The notes below the pieces were generated by a model that was not told the DNA's origin, ran no database searches, and was given only the letters and a program-made list of their open reading frames with translations. A program made the position numbers and the translations under genes. This document shows, piece after piece, positions 35,546-46,374 of a stretch of DNA of 64,000 nt. This stretch comes from Cliona cf. orientalis (taxonomy: Eukaryota; Porifera; Demospongiae; Clionaida; Clionaidae), in contig OZ005698.1 of the NCBI GenBank assembly GCA_963930775.1, forward strand, positions 1,674,001-1,738,000. The letters run 5' to 3'. Every line of letters begins with the position of its first letter. Within the stretch, counting starts at the first letter, position 1.

Positions 35546-38071
35546 TTAAGTATTCTGAGCTGGTTGGCTTATTTCAACGACAGAGAATGTTGTAGCTGTT
35601 AGTTCTTGATCACCAGCTATAGATCTCTCCAACTGATATCCATCCAGCACTTCTGGAGTATTATTGGCGGATTCATTTCTCAGCTTTTTGTCTTCCAACT
35701 TAGAAGTTATCCATTTGAACGACTTATCAACCAAAGAGCATTCATAAAGCCTGGTATAACGTAGCACATGAAACGTGATGACCCCCAATAAGAGGATGAA
35801 AATGATTGTGACAGATGTGTAGGCTACAGCAGCCTGGCTCCTTTCAACCTCTAAGGTATACAACGTGAGGGCTGAAAAAGCAACTAAGTTGAAGTATACA
35901 GCAGTTTCCATGACGTCAATTAGCCTACTCTTGTAGACTCTCTTTGAAATGACTCCCTTTAAAAGCATTAATCCACCGACAAAGAAAATCACTGATACAA
36001 GATTTACACGTGGATCAAGAGAGAAATTTAGTAACACAATTATATGTAGAAAGATACGCACAAACAGTAGTAAGCCAGTCCAGTAGCGATACTTTCCATT
36101 ATAGGGAGCATGATAAGGCTCCAGAAAGTGGTGCAGCTTCTGATATTTCACCCACTTAAATAATGTGTTGCTGCCTTGATACTGTAAAAGCCACTGCCAA
36201 GAGAAGACAAGAGCAGAGAAAATGACATACAAGGAAAGAATAGTTAAGAGTAAAATACCCAAAAGATAACTGATAATTTCAAACGTCAGTGTAGAATTAC
36301 TTGTTTCAATAAGTGTCTTAATAGTTACTACTAAGGTAACATCAACATTGCGTGAGCCAAGAGCAGGTTCCCGATATAGCAAAGAGAATGATGGAAGGAC
36401 TGCATTCAGAAGTTTAGCAGAAGAAAGCAAAATCATGGTAGCCAGCACTGCTACTGGATTACCTTTGCCAATTATCTTAGCAAATTTTGGAGAACATTCA
36501 CTGGCCACAATAATAATGATAACAAGACAAGTCACATAGACTGGAAAAGCTAATTGTAGAAAGGCATGGGAAACATGAACTACTACAACTTCTGCAGATG
36601 TATTGAAACATATATCAAAGCCAATATCAAGATTAAGCCATGATATGAACACTGTGACAAAATTAGAATTCCTGAAAGGCAAAAAGTATGTATCTGCGTT
36701 TGCTGCTACAATGTGAACGTAGAAAAGTATTCCATTGAGAGTACCAATGGCAACCGTTATGTTAAGAGCTAACATGAAGATGACTAAAGCAATGCCAGCT
36801 AAAAAAGCAGCTACCAAAGTTCCTATCAGGTCTTGACGCCAGTTAGCAGAGCATTGAATACAACGTGTGCAAGTACTGCTCAAAGAAACAATATGACCTG
36901 GCTGGCAGGCAGAGCTAATGTATACTTCAAATTCTGCACTGTTGTCATTGAACAAATTTTTAGTGAAGATTTCAGCTGCTGTGTATTGATAATATGGTAA
37001 GTACACTATTGCAAACTTGACTCGATTGTGGCAGAATTTACTTATGCTAACAGTTTGTATGACAGCATCAAGAAAAATTAATGAACTACCTACCAAGACT
37101 CCATTAAAAAGTTTCCGTGGACCTGTTACAGTATTGTTAACAAATTCACTGTGGGTGATACTTGCTGTGCTTGTATACCCATTATACTTATCTCCATGGC
37201 TATGCATAAAAATTGCTACTCCAATATTACTCTCAAATTTGCTATGATGCACTTTCACATTACTGCCCCGTGGTTTACTGACATACACAATGCCACCAGC
37301 GAAGCAACAATAATCAGTACAATACCCTGTGGCACTGTTGTTGATGAAAGTAGTGTTGAAAATAATGATATCGCTACTAAATTCACCATATATGACTGCA
37401 CCGAGGCCAACCTTGTTTCCCTCAAACTGGCTATGAGAGATTCTAAAACTGCTACTTTTCAATAAGATTGCGATCACCTCATCCATAGTTTTAATTGTGC
37501 CAACAATACAGTCTTCTGGAAGGTTTTCAGGTGTAGCACTAGACTGTAATTTCTCTACAGCTGATATGAATACTACACCATCTAGACTAGCAGTACTGTC
37601 CTCTATGGTCAGCACTGTACCATTGACCAGTACCTGACCATTGCCAAAGAATTGTAAATTTTGAAGTTGAAAAAGTCCAATAGATACCACGTGAGTTTCA
37701 AAACACCCAACAAACTCCAACCCACTCACTGATACGGTGCTAATGTTCCTAAATTCAAACCTTGAATTTTCACCACAGATGATTGTAGCCCTCATAGGCC
37801 ATGCAGACATGGAAAATGAGTGAACATTTTCAACAACAAGTTCTGATTCCAAGCTGTAATTTCCCGGTGAAAAGACCAATCTTGTGTTACTTGTTAGATA
37901 GTTGGTGGAACTGTTGACAAACTGAGAGAGAGTTAGTTCATTACTGGCACAGTCTGACTTGCTACATTGATCAGCACAGCTTTGTGACTGTGAGGGTCTG
38001 ATGATATACTGTGCCTCATTTGCAGCAACAATCACAGTGCACAAGAGAATTACTAATAGGCTCAAGAAGCT
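35546..38071 (-). CDS. Beta-helix/multi-pass membrane protein, copy 1 (main exon, intact)
   Basis: One open exon of about 841 codons. The frame opens at a splice acceptor ('tttaacag', ending at 38072), and no ATG precedes the signal peptide (LLVILLCTVIVAAN), so the initiator must lie in an upstream exon. Residues about 25-390 are an N-glycosylation-rich ectodomain with repeating short beta-strand units typical of right-handed beta-helices (NTTFINNSATG, SQFEGNKVG, SEFVNNTVTG). A Cys motif CTRCIQC precedes about nine or ten hydrophobic segments, including FISWLNLDIGFDICF, NPVAVLATMILLSSAKLLNA, YHAPYNGKYRYWTGLLLFVR and VMETAVYFNLVAFSALTLYT. A roughly 80-residue cytoplasmic tail ends QPAQNT. The combination suggests a surface receptor or TRP-like channel-type membrane protein. 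I do not recognise a named orthologue. Confidence 0.8.
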   Translation of the reverse strand, partial: SFLSLLVILLCTVIVAANEAQYIIRPSQSQSCADQCSKSDCASNELTLSQFVNSSTNYLTSNTRLVFSPGNYSLESELVVENVHSFSMSAWPMRATIICGENSRFEFRNISTVSVSGLEFVGCFETHVVSIGLFQLQNLQFFGNGQVLVNGTVLTIEDSTASLDGVVFISAVEKLQSSATPENLPEDCIVGTIKTMDEVIAILLKSSSFRISHSQFEGNKVGLGAVIYGEFSSDIIIFNTTFINNSATGYCTDYCCFAGGIVYVSKPRGSNVKVHHSKFESNIGVAIFMHSHGDKYNGYTSTASITHSEFVNNTVTGPRKLFNGVLVGSSLIFLDAVIQTVSISKFCHNRVKFAIVYLPYYQYTAAEIFTKNLFNDNSAEFEVYISSACQPGHIVSLSSTCTRCIQCSANWRQDLIGTLVAAFLAGIALVIFMLALNITVAIGTLNGILFYVHIVAANADTYFLPFRNSNFVTVFISWLNLDIGFDICFNTSAEVVVVHVSHAFLQLAFPVYVTCLVIIIIVASECSPKFAKIIGKGNPVAVLATMILLSSAKLLNAVLPSFSLLYREPALGSRNVDVTLVVTIKTLIETSNSTLTFEIISYLLGILLLTILSLYVIFSALVFSWQWLLQYQGSNTLFKWVKYQKLHHFLEPYHAPYNGKYRYWTGLLLFVRIFLHIIVLLNFSLDPRVNLVSVIFFVGGLMLLKGVISKRVYKSRLIDVMETAVYFNLVAFSALTLYTLEVERSQAAVAYTSVTIIFILLLGVITFHVLRYTRLYECSLVDKSFKWITSKLEDKKLRNESANNTPEVLDGYQLERSIAGDQELTATTFSVVEISQPAQNT

Positions 38072-41000
38072 CTGTTAAAATTTAATATATTATTATGTGA
38101 TATAGATATTGAATAATAACATGATTTCATAACATTCACCCAATAATATATTTAAAATAAAAAATATAACAATTGTATTATTCCCACAAGGGCTGTAATA
38201 TCAGATTTATTGCCTGAGCCATAATAATAATATTATTGAATTATGAAACGATTACCACATCCCTAGTAGCTTCATTCTACAATATCATTATGGTAAAGGG
38301 TCACTATGTACGTAAGTGGTATACTTAGGTTATGCAATATTATGTAACCGTAAAGTGGCATAACTTGAAAATGAAATGAAAATAGACGATAAACTTTAAA
38401 ATATTTATAGAACCATTTTCCATAATATTAACCTGTGTCTGTACCAAATTTTACGATTCAATACCCTTACTGGGCAATAATAATATATTACTTGTTTCAA
38501 AAAAGTTGCTACTAGGGATATAATTATGATAATCGTACATAATTATAACAATAATTTATGTTACCGTTTAATGATGGAAAAAGTAAAATTTTATCCTATG
38601 GCAAGTAAAATGGGGTTTATCATGAAATTTTGCACATGAATTCAATGCAAATTACAATATTGGGATTAAACATAGTTAAGCGACATCATGCAATTTAAAT
38701 TATGTCATTCGCTAGAGACGTAATTGCATGGTATAATAATTCTTATTAATGTTTGTACGAAAGATGGAATAAAAATGGCCCATTTAGGTACATTCTCTTT
38801 TCAAGTACATATTATTATTAATATCGCTTTATGGTCTACTATCAGTAGCTCAATCAGCTCACCATCTTTAATTTTGCATTGGAGACCTCTGACAGATAGA
38901 TGTATACGCAGGCACCCTGTAACATACTGTCATTGAATAAAGTTCAAAAGAGTTATGATACTGACTGATGGGTTCCCAGGTACCATGGGCTTATTATAGC
39001 CAAATTTATAAGAAGTTACCTACACAAATATTAAAATTTAAAGTGTATATTTGCTGCAACAGGATCCGGAAATGTTGAGCAAATAATATGAAAGGGCATT
39101 TCATTTTTCTCTGGATCATTAAATTTCATGTCTGTTTTGAGTTTCAAGAACATGATCATAATAGATTACTGTACTATAGTGTCCCAGGTAAATGCATCGA
39201 TGCTCTAGCATAACTACCAATTTTCACTAAAATACCTGTGTGCTTAGTGCTGGACACTTACCATGTGTACAAAATTAGTGGGTGGAATCAACGTACAATC
39301 ATGATCACAACAGCAGCTTTATCTCGATTCCCACTAGCTAGTGCATGTTAGATTTGTCAAGCTAGTCGCTCTTTTAGCTATAGAAGCTACTTACACTGAA
39401 TTTGTGGCTCTAATGCCACAAGTCAGCAGTTAGTGGCAAATGGGGTCGACATTATTATGATTGAACTAAACCGTATGCATGTTTGGTGGTACATGCCAAT
39501 GTTCCACTGAATGTACAGTTAGCTCATTTGTCTAGGCAAAATAAGCAATTGGATGCTTACCATGCATTGGATGAAAATTAATGGTATCTTTAAATGCAGT
39601 TGAAATATGAGTAAAGTGGCATGAAAGCGTGTTTCTGCAGCTTCTAGCAAATAAAGGCCATGTTTTCATGTGTTTCTTTAGGCAAGAAATTTGTCATTTT
39701 GTCCAGTGTATATACCAGCATGAGACAGGGTATTTGCAAGGGACACTATGGGGCATGGCAGTGCTTGTATGTAATAGGTTATATATTATTATACCGTCAC
39801 GTAAAACCCTCAGGTCAAGGGATTCATTATTCGAGTATTCTGCATGAGTGATCATTCATACTACATGTTGCAGTATATATAGCTACCGGTATACATCTTA
39901 CTCTTGTAGAAGGAAACATGCTTGTACAAGGTTATATCATGTAACATGTACATGTAATAACATGTACCTGCATGTGCCTTCACGCATAAATGGCGTGTGC
40001 ATAACATGAGTAAATGAGTAATCAATGTGCATAACATGTATCATGCATGTGCCTTCACGCATAAATGGTACATATTATTATTAATATCGCTTTATGGTCT
40101 ACTATCAGTAGCTCAATCAGCTCACCATTTTTAATTTTGCATTGGAGACCTCCGGCAGATGTATACACAGGCACCCTGTAACACACTGTCATTGAATAGA
40201 ATCCAAAAGAGTGATGGTACTGACTGATGGGTTCCCAGGAACCATGGGCTTATTATAGCTAAATTCATAAGAAGTTACCTACACAAATAATTTGAAGTAT
40301 ATGCTGCAACAGGATTCAGAAATGTTGAGCAAATGACACTAATAAATTTCATGTCTGTTTTGAGTTTCAAGAACATGATCATAATAGGTTACTGTATTAT
40401 AATAGCGTCCCAGGTAAATACATGGGTGCTCTAGCATAACTACCAATTTTTCACTGTAATACCTGCAGCTGTGTGCTTAGTGCTGGGCACTTACCATCTG
40501 CCAAACCGTGTTCAAAATTTGTGGGTGAAATCAATCAACGTACAATCATGATCACCAGAGCAGCTTTATCTCTAGCTAGTGCATTTTAGATTTGTCAACC
40601 TAGTCACTCTTTTGGCTATAGAAGCTACTTACACTAAATTTGTGGCTCTAACGCCACAAGTCAGCTGTTAGTGGCAAATGGGGTTGACATTATTATGATC
40701 GAACTAAACCGTATGCATGTCTTGTGGAATATGCCAGCCTATGTTCCACTGAATATACAGTTAGCTCATTTGTCTAGCCAAAATAAGCACTTGGATGCTT
40801 ACCACTGGACGAAAATTAATGGTATCTTTAAACGCAGTTGAAATATGAGTAAAAGTGGCATGAAAGCGTGTTTCTGTGGCTTCTGGCAAATAAAGGCCAT
40901 GTTTCATGCGTTACTTTAAGTTTATCATTATTTTTGTCCAGTGTGCCTGCATGAGACAGGGTATTTGCAAAGGATATTATGGGGCATGGCAGTGCTTGTA

Positions 41001-41700
41001 TGTAATAAGTTAATATTATTATAGTACCGTCACATAAATCCTCAGGTCAAGGGGATCACTATTCGAGTATTCTGCGTGAGTAGTCATTTATACTACATGT
41101 TGCAGTATAATATACATCTTACTCTTGTAGAAGGAAACATGCTTGTACAAGGTTATGTCATGTAGCATGTACATGTGCATAACATGTATCTGCATGTGCC
41201 TTCATACACATTGTCAAATGGCATGTACATAACATGAGTAATCAATGTACATAACATGTAGCCTATGCATGTTATGTGCATGAATTACTCATGACTCTAA
41301 ACAGCCGATTTCACAGTGAGGTCATAATTATAAGTACATATAAAGTACAAAACCACAATCCCATTTCTTCAGAAAGTAGCTATGTTAATAGTGCCACACA
41401 TTATTTTGGTCCTATTCTAAGAAAACATGTGTAGCTATGCATTCCCTTGTAAGCCTAAACTAAACCGGGGAAATCTTGTATCTTCTTGCCACACTAGCAT
41501 ATTATGTCCTGCATAATAATAATATAATATTATACACATGGCAATGATGTAGCTATTAACACAGTACTGCTGCAGCTCGCTTGCTCTGTAAATGCTCGCA
41601 TTGTGGAGTGGGAAACGTGACGATACAGAATTTCCCGGCATAGTAGAAATATGGATGCCCGGATTCATGTCAGCATTGATAGCAGCCAAACTGTACTAGA
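38072..41700. repeat. Upstream spacer of copy 1, holding an internal direct duplication
   Basis: About 38811-39990 and 40071-41290 are direct repeats of each other ('atatcgctttatggtctact', 'cattggagacct', 'gaagctacttacact', 'aggaaacatgcttgtacaa'). Both resemble 50320-51560 and 56400-57400 upstream of copies 2 and 3. A possible first coding exon is the ATG (minus strand) at 39262-39264, directly followed by gtaagt; joined to the main exon it would give Met-Ser-Phe-Leu. About 41440-41700 resembles 51750-51990. No other gene is seen. Confidence 0.6.
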
Positions 41701-42595
41701 ACACCGCAGATCCTTCATTTTGTAAGCCAGCGGCTGGAAGAGGGAAAAAACCCAGACACATAATTATTATTAAGAAACGCAAGCATGAATGGATCGATTA
41801 CTGCTGTAGCTTGAGATCAAAAATTAATTAATATTTTGGCCTTCTCAGACTTGCACTAGCAAGTGAGCACTCACGTCATTGATTGTTGTGAATTTCTGAT
41901 GATCATAAGCCTGCCATGCATATAGTTATAAGACTTAGTTTCCTTGAATTCTCCCCGCCCTTGAATTCAATTATAAATGACTATCTGGCTAAACTGAGTG
42001 AAATAAATCCCACCCTTGAATGCATTCCTGCATGCACTATATGCACATATAGCTATGTGTTTATCTAGGTATGGCTCAATATTCAACGGCTCAATCCTGT
42101 GTTCAGCTGCAGTGCATGTGCAATGAAACTTGCTGAAATCATTCATTACTGTAACCGTACGTACATCACTGAGCTGTTACAGTACTAGATTTATTGTGAT
42201 CAAAATTATTGCAGATAATGACTTCACATTTGACATGTTTGTTATACAATGATATTGTGCACATGCACGAGCATGGAAATAATATAATAATATTATATAT
42301 AATATTATAGTCTAAGAGTGTTGCAATACTATTAATCAGTGAACCCATCCTTATTAATTTTTTTCCCACCCTCAAATTGTTCTCCATACAAACTATAATA
42401 TTATTATTATAATATTGTGGCACATTCCGAAACTAAGAGTTGCTATACTGCTGTAGGAATAATTGGAAATACACTATATCATTAGTGTATGGGAATCTTA
42501 AGCAATAAAAGCGGAATAATTAAACGTTATGGAAGCTTAAACTATAATCACACAATGTCATAATAATATGCAACTTAAATTCCAAATTCTCTTGT
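41701..42595. other. Spacer between copy 1 upstream region and copy 2
   Basis: No coding sequence is supported. The part next to copy 2 (about 42480-42595) matches the 3' flank of copies 1 and 3 ('aatcttaagcaataaaagc', 'atgttatggaagcttaaact'-like). Confidence 0.5.
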
Positions 42596-45335
42596 TTAAG
42601 TATAATTCTGAGCTGATTGGCTTATTTCAACAACAGAGAATGTTGTTACAGTAGTTGGTAGTTCTTGATCACCAGCTACAGATCTCTCCAACTGATATCC
42701 ATCCAGCACTTCAGGAGCATTATTGCGGGATTCATTTCTCGGATTTTTGTCTTCTAACTTAGAAGATATCCACTTGAAGGATTTCTCAACCAAAGAGCAT
42801 TCATAAAGCCTGGTGTAACGTAATACATGCATGAAACGTGATGACCCCCAGTAAGAGAATGAAAATGATCGTGACAGATGTGTAGGCTACAGCAGCCTGG
42901 CTCCTTTCAACCTCTAAGGTATACAATGTGAGGGCTGAAAAAGCAACCAAGTTGAAGTATACAACAGTTTCCATGATATCGATTAGCCAATTCTTGTAGA
43001 CTCTCTTTGCAATGATTCCCTTTAGAACTATTAATCCACCCACAAAGAAAATCACTGATACAAGATTTATGCGTGGATCAAGAGAGAAGTTTAGCAACAC
43101 AATTATATGTAGAAAGATACGCACAAACAGTAGTAAGCCAGTCCAATAGCGATACTTTCCATTATAGGGAGCATGATAAGGCTCCAGAAAGTGGTGCAGC
43201 TTCTGATATTTCACCCACTTAAGTAATGTGTTGTTGCCTTGATATTGTGAAAGCCACTGCCATGAGAAGATAAGAGCAGAGAAAACAACAAACAAGGGAA
43301 GAATAATTATGCCTAAAATAAACAAGAGATAACTGATAGTTTTAAACATTGTAGAATTATTTGCTTCTTCAATAACTGTCTTAATACTTCCTAATACTCT
43401 AACATCAACATTACGTGAGCCAGGAGCAGGTTTCCAATACAACAAAGAGACTAATGGAAGGACTGCATTCAGAAGTTTAGCAAAAGAATGCAGAATCATG
43501 GAAGCCAGCACTGCTACTGGGTTACCTTTGCCAATTATTTTAGCAAACTTTGGAGAATATTCACTTGCCACTATAATAATGATAACAAGACAAGTCACGT
43601 AGGCTGGAAAAGCTAATCGTACAAGGCCATGATAAATATCAGCTCCCTCAGATCGTGCAGGTGTACTGAAGCATACATCAAAGCCAATATCAAGATTAAG
43701 CCATAATATGAACACTGTGACAAAATTTGGAGTCTTGAAAGGCAAAAAGTACGTGTCAGCATTTGCTGCTACAATGTGAGCATAGAAAAGTAATCCATTG
43801 AGAGTACCTATGGCAACTGTTATGTTGAGAGCTAACATAAAGATGACTAAAGCAATACCAGCTACAAAAGCAGCTACCAAAATTCCTATCAGATCTCCAC
43901 GCCAGATTTCAGAGCATTGAATACAACGTATACGAGTACTGCTCAAGGGGTTATTAAGACCTAACTGGCAGGTAGAGCTAATGTATACTTCAAATCCTGC
44001 ACTGTTGTCGTAGAACACATTTTTAGTCAAGTTTTCAGCTGCAGTGTAATGATAGTATGGTACATATACTATTGCAAAGCTGGCTCTATTATGGGAAAAT
44101 TTGCTTAGGCTAATAGTTTTCATGGCTGCATCAAGGAAGATCAATGAAGCACCTACAAAGACTCTATTAGAGATGATCTTCCGTGGGCCTGTTACAGTAT
44201 TGTTAGCAAATTCACTGTGAATGATACTTGCTGTGCTTGTATACACATTATTTTTATCTTCATGGCTATGTATAAAAATTGCTACTCCAACATTATTCTC
44301 AAATTTGCTATAATTTAAAGCACCTTGAAGTTCACATTACTGCCCTGTGATTTACTCACATAGACAATGCCACCGGTGAAGCAACAATGATCAGTACAAT
44401 ACCCTGTGGCACTGTTGTTGATGAAAGTAGTGTTGAAAATGATGATGTCACTACTAAATTCACCGTATATGACCGCACCGAGGCCAACCTTGTTTCCCTC
44501 AAACCGGCTATGAGAGATTCTAAAACTGCTATTTTTCAATAAGATTCCAATCACCTCATCCATAGTCTCAATTGTACCTAGCTACAGCACAGCCTTCTGG
44601 AAGGTTTTCAGGTGTAGCACTAGACTGCAATTTCTCTACAGCTGATATGAATACTACACCATCTAGACTCACTGGCGTAGGAAGCATGGGTGCACCGGGT
44701 GCTGGTGCACCCATGAAATTTCTGAGTGGAACACACACAAAGTCATACTTTGCTCTGAAGTATTTTTTTATGTTCAGATTGATTTAGTGTACATATACAT
44801 GTAGGTATCAGAGCACCCGTTTACCAACTCATCTTCCTACGCCTATGAGACTAGCAGTACTGTCCTCCATGGTCAGCACTGTACCATTGACCAACGCCTG
44901 ACCATTGCCAAAGAACTGTGAATTTTGAAGTTGAAGAAGACCAATAGATACCATGTGAGTTTCAAAACACCCAACAAACTCCAATCCACTCACTGATATG
45001 GTGCTAATGTTCCTAAATTCAAACCTTGAATTTTCACCACAGATGATTGCAGCCCTCATAGGCCACGCAGACATGGAAAAGGAATGAACATTTTCAACAA
45101 CAAGCTCTGATTCCAAGCTGTAATTTCCCGGTGAAAAGACCAACCTTGTGTTATTTGTGAGATAGCTGGTGGAACTGTTGATAAACTGAGTGAAAGTTAG
45201 ATCATTACTGGTACTGTCTGACTTGCTACATTGATCAGCACAGCTTTGTAACTGTGAGGGTCTGATGATATACTGTGCCTCATTTGCAGAAACAGTCGCA
45301 GTGCACAAGAGAATTACTAATAGGCTCAAGAAGCT
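42596..45335 (-). pseudogene. Beta-helix/multi-pass membrane protein, copy 2 (broken)
   Basis: It is homologous to copies 1 and 3 over the full length, with the same acceptor-led start (45335) and the same tail. Lesions in gene order: a 178-bp transposon (44670-44847) interrupts the ectodomain after STASL; a change to 'ctacag' near 44575-44590 alters the following junction; extra bases around 44310-44330 break the frame after YVSKSQGSNV; and a 4-bp duplication near 42826-42835 shifts the frame before the cytoplasmic tail. The membrane domain between is open over 480 codons, so decay is recent. The Ty3 element lies just upstream, in the presumed first intron. Confidence 0.85.
44670..44847. mobile_element. 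178-bp inverted-repeat element inside copy 2
   Basis: It starts CACTGGCGTAGGAAG and ends CTTCCTACGCCTATG, an imperfect terminal inverted repeat. It is flanked by AGACT at 44665-44669 and 44848-44852. Copies 1, 3 and 4 read 'catctagactagcag' across the same point, which is the empty site. Confidence 0.92.
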
Positions 45336-45373
45336 CTGTTAAAATTTAATATAATACTGAATAATAACATGAT

Positions 45374-45521
45374 TGTAAGGAAATGAACTCTATATGAACT
45401 GGGACTCATGAACTATTGACTATTAATTTACTCTCTATTTATCAGTTGTTGTGTTCACGTGATATTGAAGTGTATTCATGTGATTGTGTAATGATTCTCA
45501 TAAAAGAATTGATATCGTACA
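45374..45521 (+). repeat. 5' LTR
   Basis: It starts TGTAAGG, ends CGTACA, and is 148 bp, which is short for the group. It appears identical to the 3' LTR. It contains 'tattaatttactctctattt', a possible promoter-like AT stretch. Confidence 0.95.
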
Positions 45522-45539
45522 TGGCGCTGCGAACAGTCA
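45522..45539 (+). other. Primer-binding site
   Basis: TGGCGCTGCGAACAGTCA begins immediately after the LTR. TGG is complementary to the CCA end of a tRNA. I cannot name the tRNA from sequence alone. Confidence 0.65.
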
Positions 45540-45555
45540 GTTCCTGAGAAACACC

Positions 45556-46374
45556 ATGCCGTACACTTTCCGCCAAGGAGATCTACCTAAGCTAGACCTA
45601 CAAGTGGACAGAGGGTCCGACTTCAAAGCGTGGAAGGCTCAATGGCGGGCCTACTACAGCTTATCCGGCCTCTCGGAAGAAACCGACGCTACACAAGTCC
45701 AAGCACTCACACTCTGCTTCTCCCGCGAGACCATCCCCATAGTGGACAACCTCGGACTCAGCGATGAACAACGAGGCAAAGTCGACAGTATCATAGCAGC
45801 TATTGAAAGGTATGTGCAAGGTCAAATCAATGAAACAGTCGAACGCAGGAACTTTAGGAAACGGGTGCAACAACAGGGAGAGCCGTTTGACGACTTCTTA
45901 GTAGCCCTCCGAGAATTGGCAAAAACGTGTAACTTTTGCACGGACAACTGCCAACAACGAAGCATCCGCGACCAGATTATCGAAGGCATCCTAGACGGTG
46001 AGACTAAAGAAGACCTTCTACGAATCAAGGATCTCACCCTCGACGCAGCTATAGAAAAGTGCCGTGCACACGAAGCAGCACGACACCAGCGAGTCCAGAT
46101 CACCAGCAACCCCAGTGCCTCTATTCAAGCAATCAGGCACCCATCCCACACCCTGGAAAAAACCCTCAGGACCCACGATCAAACCTCATCCGAATCGAAG
46201 CAGCCAAGCCATCGAGCACCCGATCACCCTGGATACTCAGCAACAACATCACAGATCCAGCCCCAACTATCAACGTTCACGTATCAGCGCTCAACGGCAG
46301 TGCCACAACGACGGCCTTGCCCGACTCCGGAGCAGACATATCAGTCGCAGGCCCAGACACCGTCACAATGCTAG
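45556..46374 (+). CDS. gag: Gag of the Ty3/gypsy element
   Basis: The frame is open from 45484, but that ATG lies inside the LTR. ATG 45556 (MPYTFRQGDLPKL) is the likely start, giving 272 residues. The central part has a gag-like helical region: DFKAWKAQW, then YVQGQINETVERRNF and FDDFLVALRELAKTCNFC. The C-terminal part is Gln/Pro/Ser-rich and lacks the CCHC zinc knuckle usual for Ty3 Gag nucleocapsids. It overlaps pol by more than 200 bases. Confidence 0.88.
   Translation: MPYTFRQGDLPKLDLQVDRGSDFKAWKAQWRAYYSLSGLSEETDATQVQALTLCFSRETIPIVDNLGLSDEQRGKVDSIIAAIERYVQGQINETVERRNFRKRVQQQGEPFDDFLVALRELAKTCNFCTDNCQQRSIRDQIIEGILDGETKEDLLRIKDLTLDAAIEKCRAHEAARHQRVQITSNPSASIQAIRHPSHTLEKTLRTHDQTSSESKQPSHRAPDHPGYSATTSQIQPQLSTFTYQRSTAVPQRRPCPTPEQTYQSQAQTPSQC

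Noticed and set aside
38063..38065. TTG as start codon of the beta-helix membrane protein copy 1
   Set aside because: The frame continues upstream to a good splice acceptor in every copy, so an upstream first exon is more likely than a non-ATG start.
44572..44787. Plus-strand frame across the copy 2 insertion
   Set aside because: It is antisense to the broken membrane-protein gene and partly inside the transposon.
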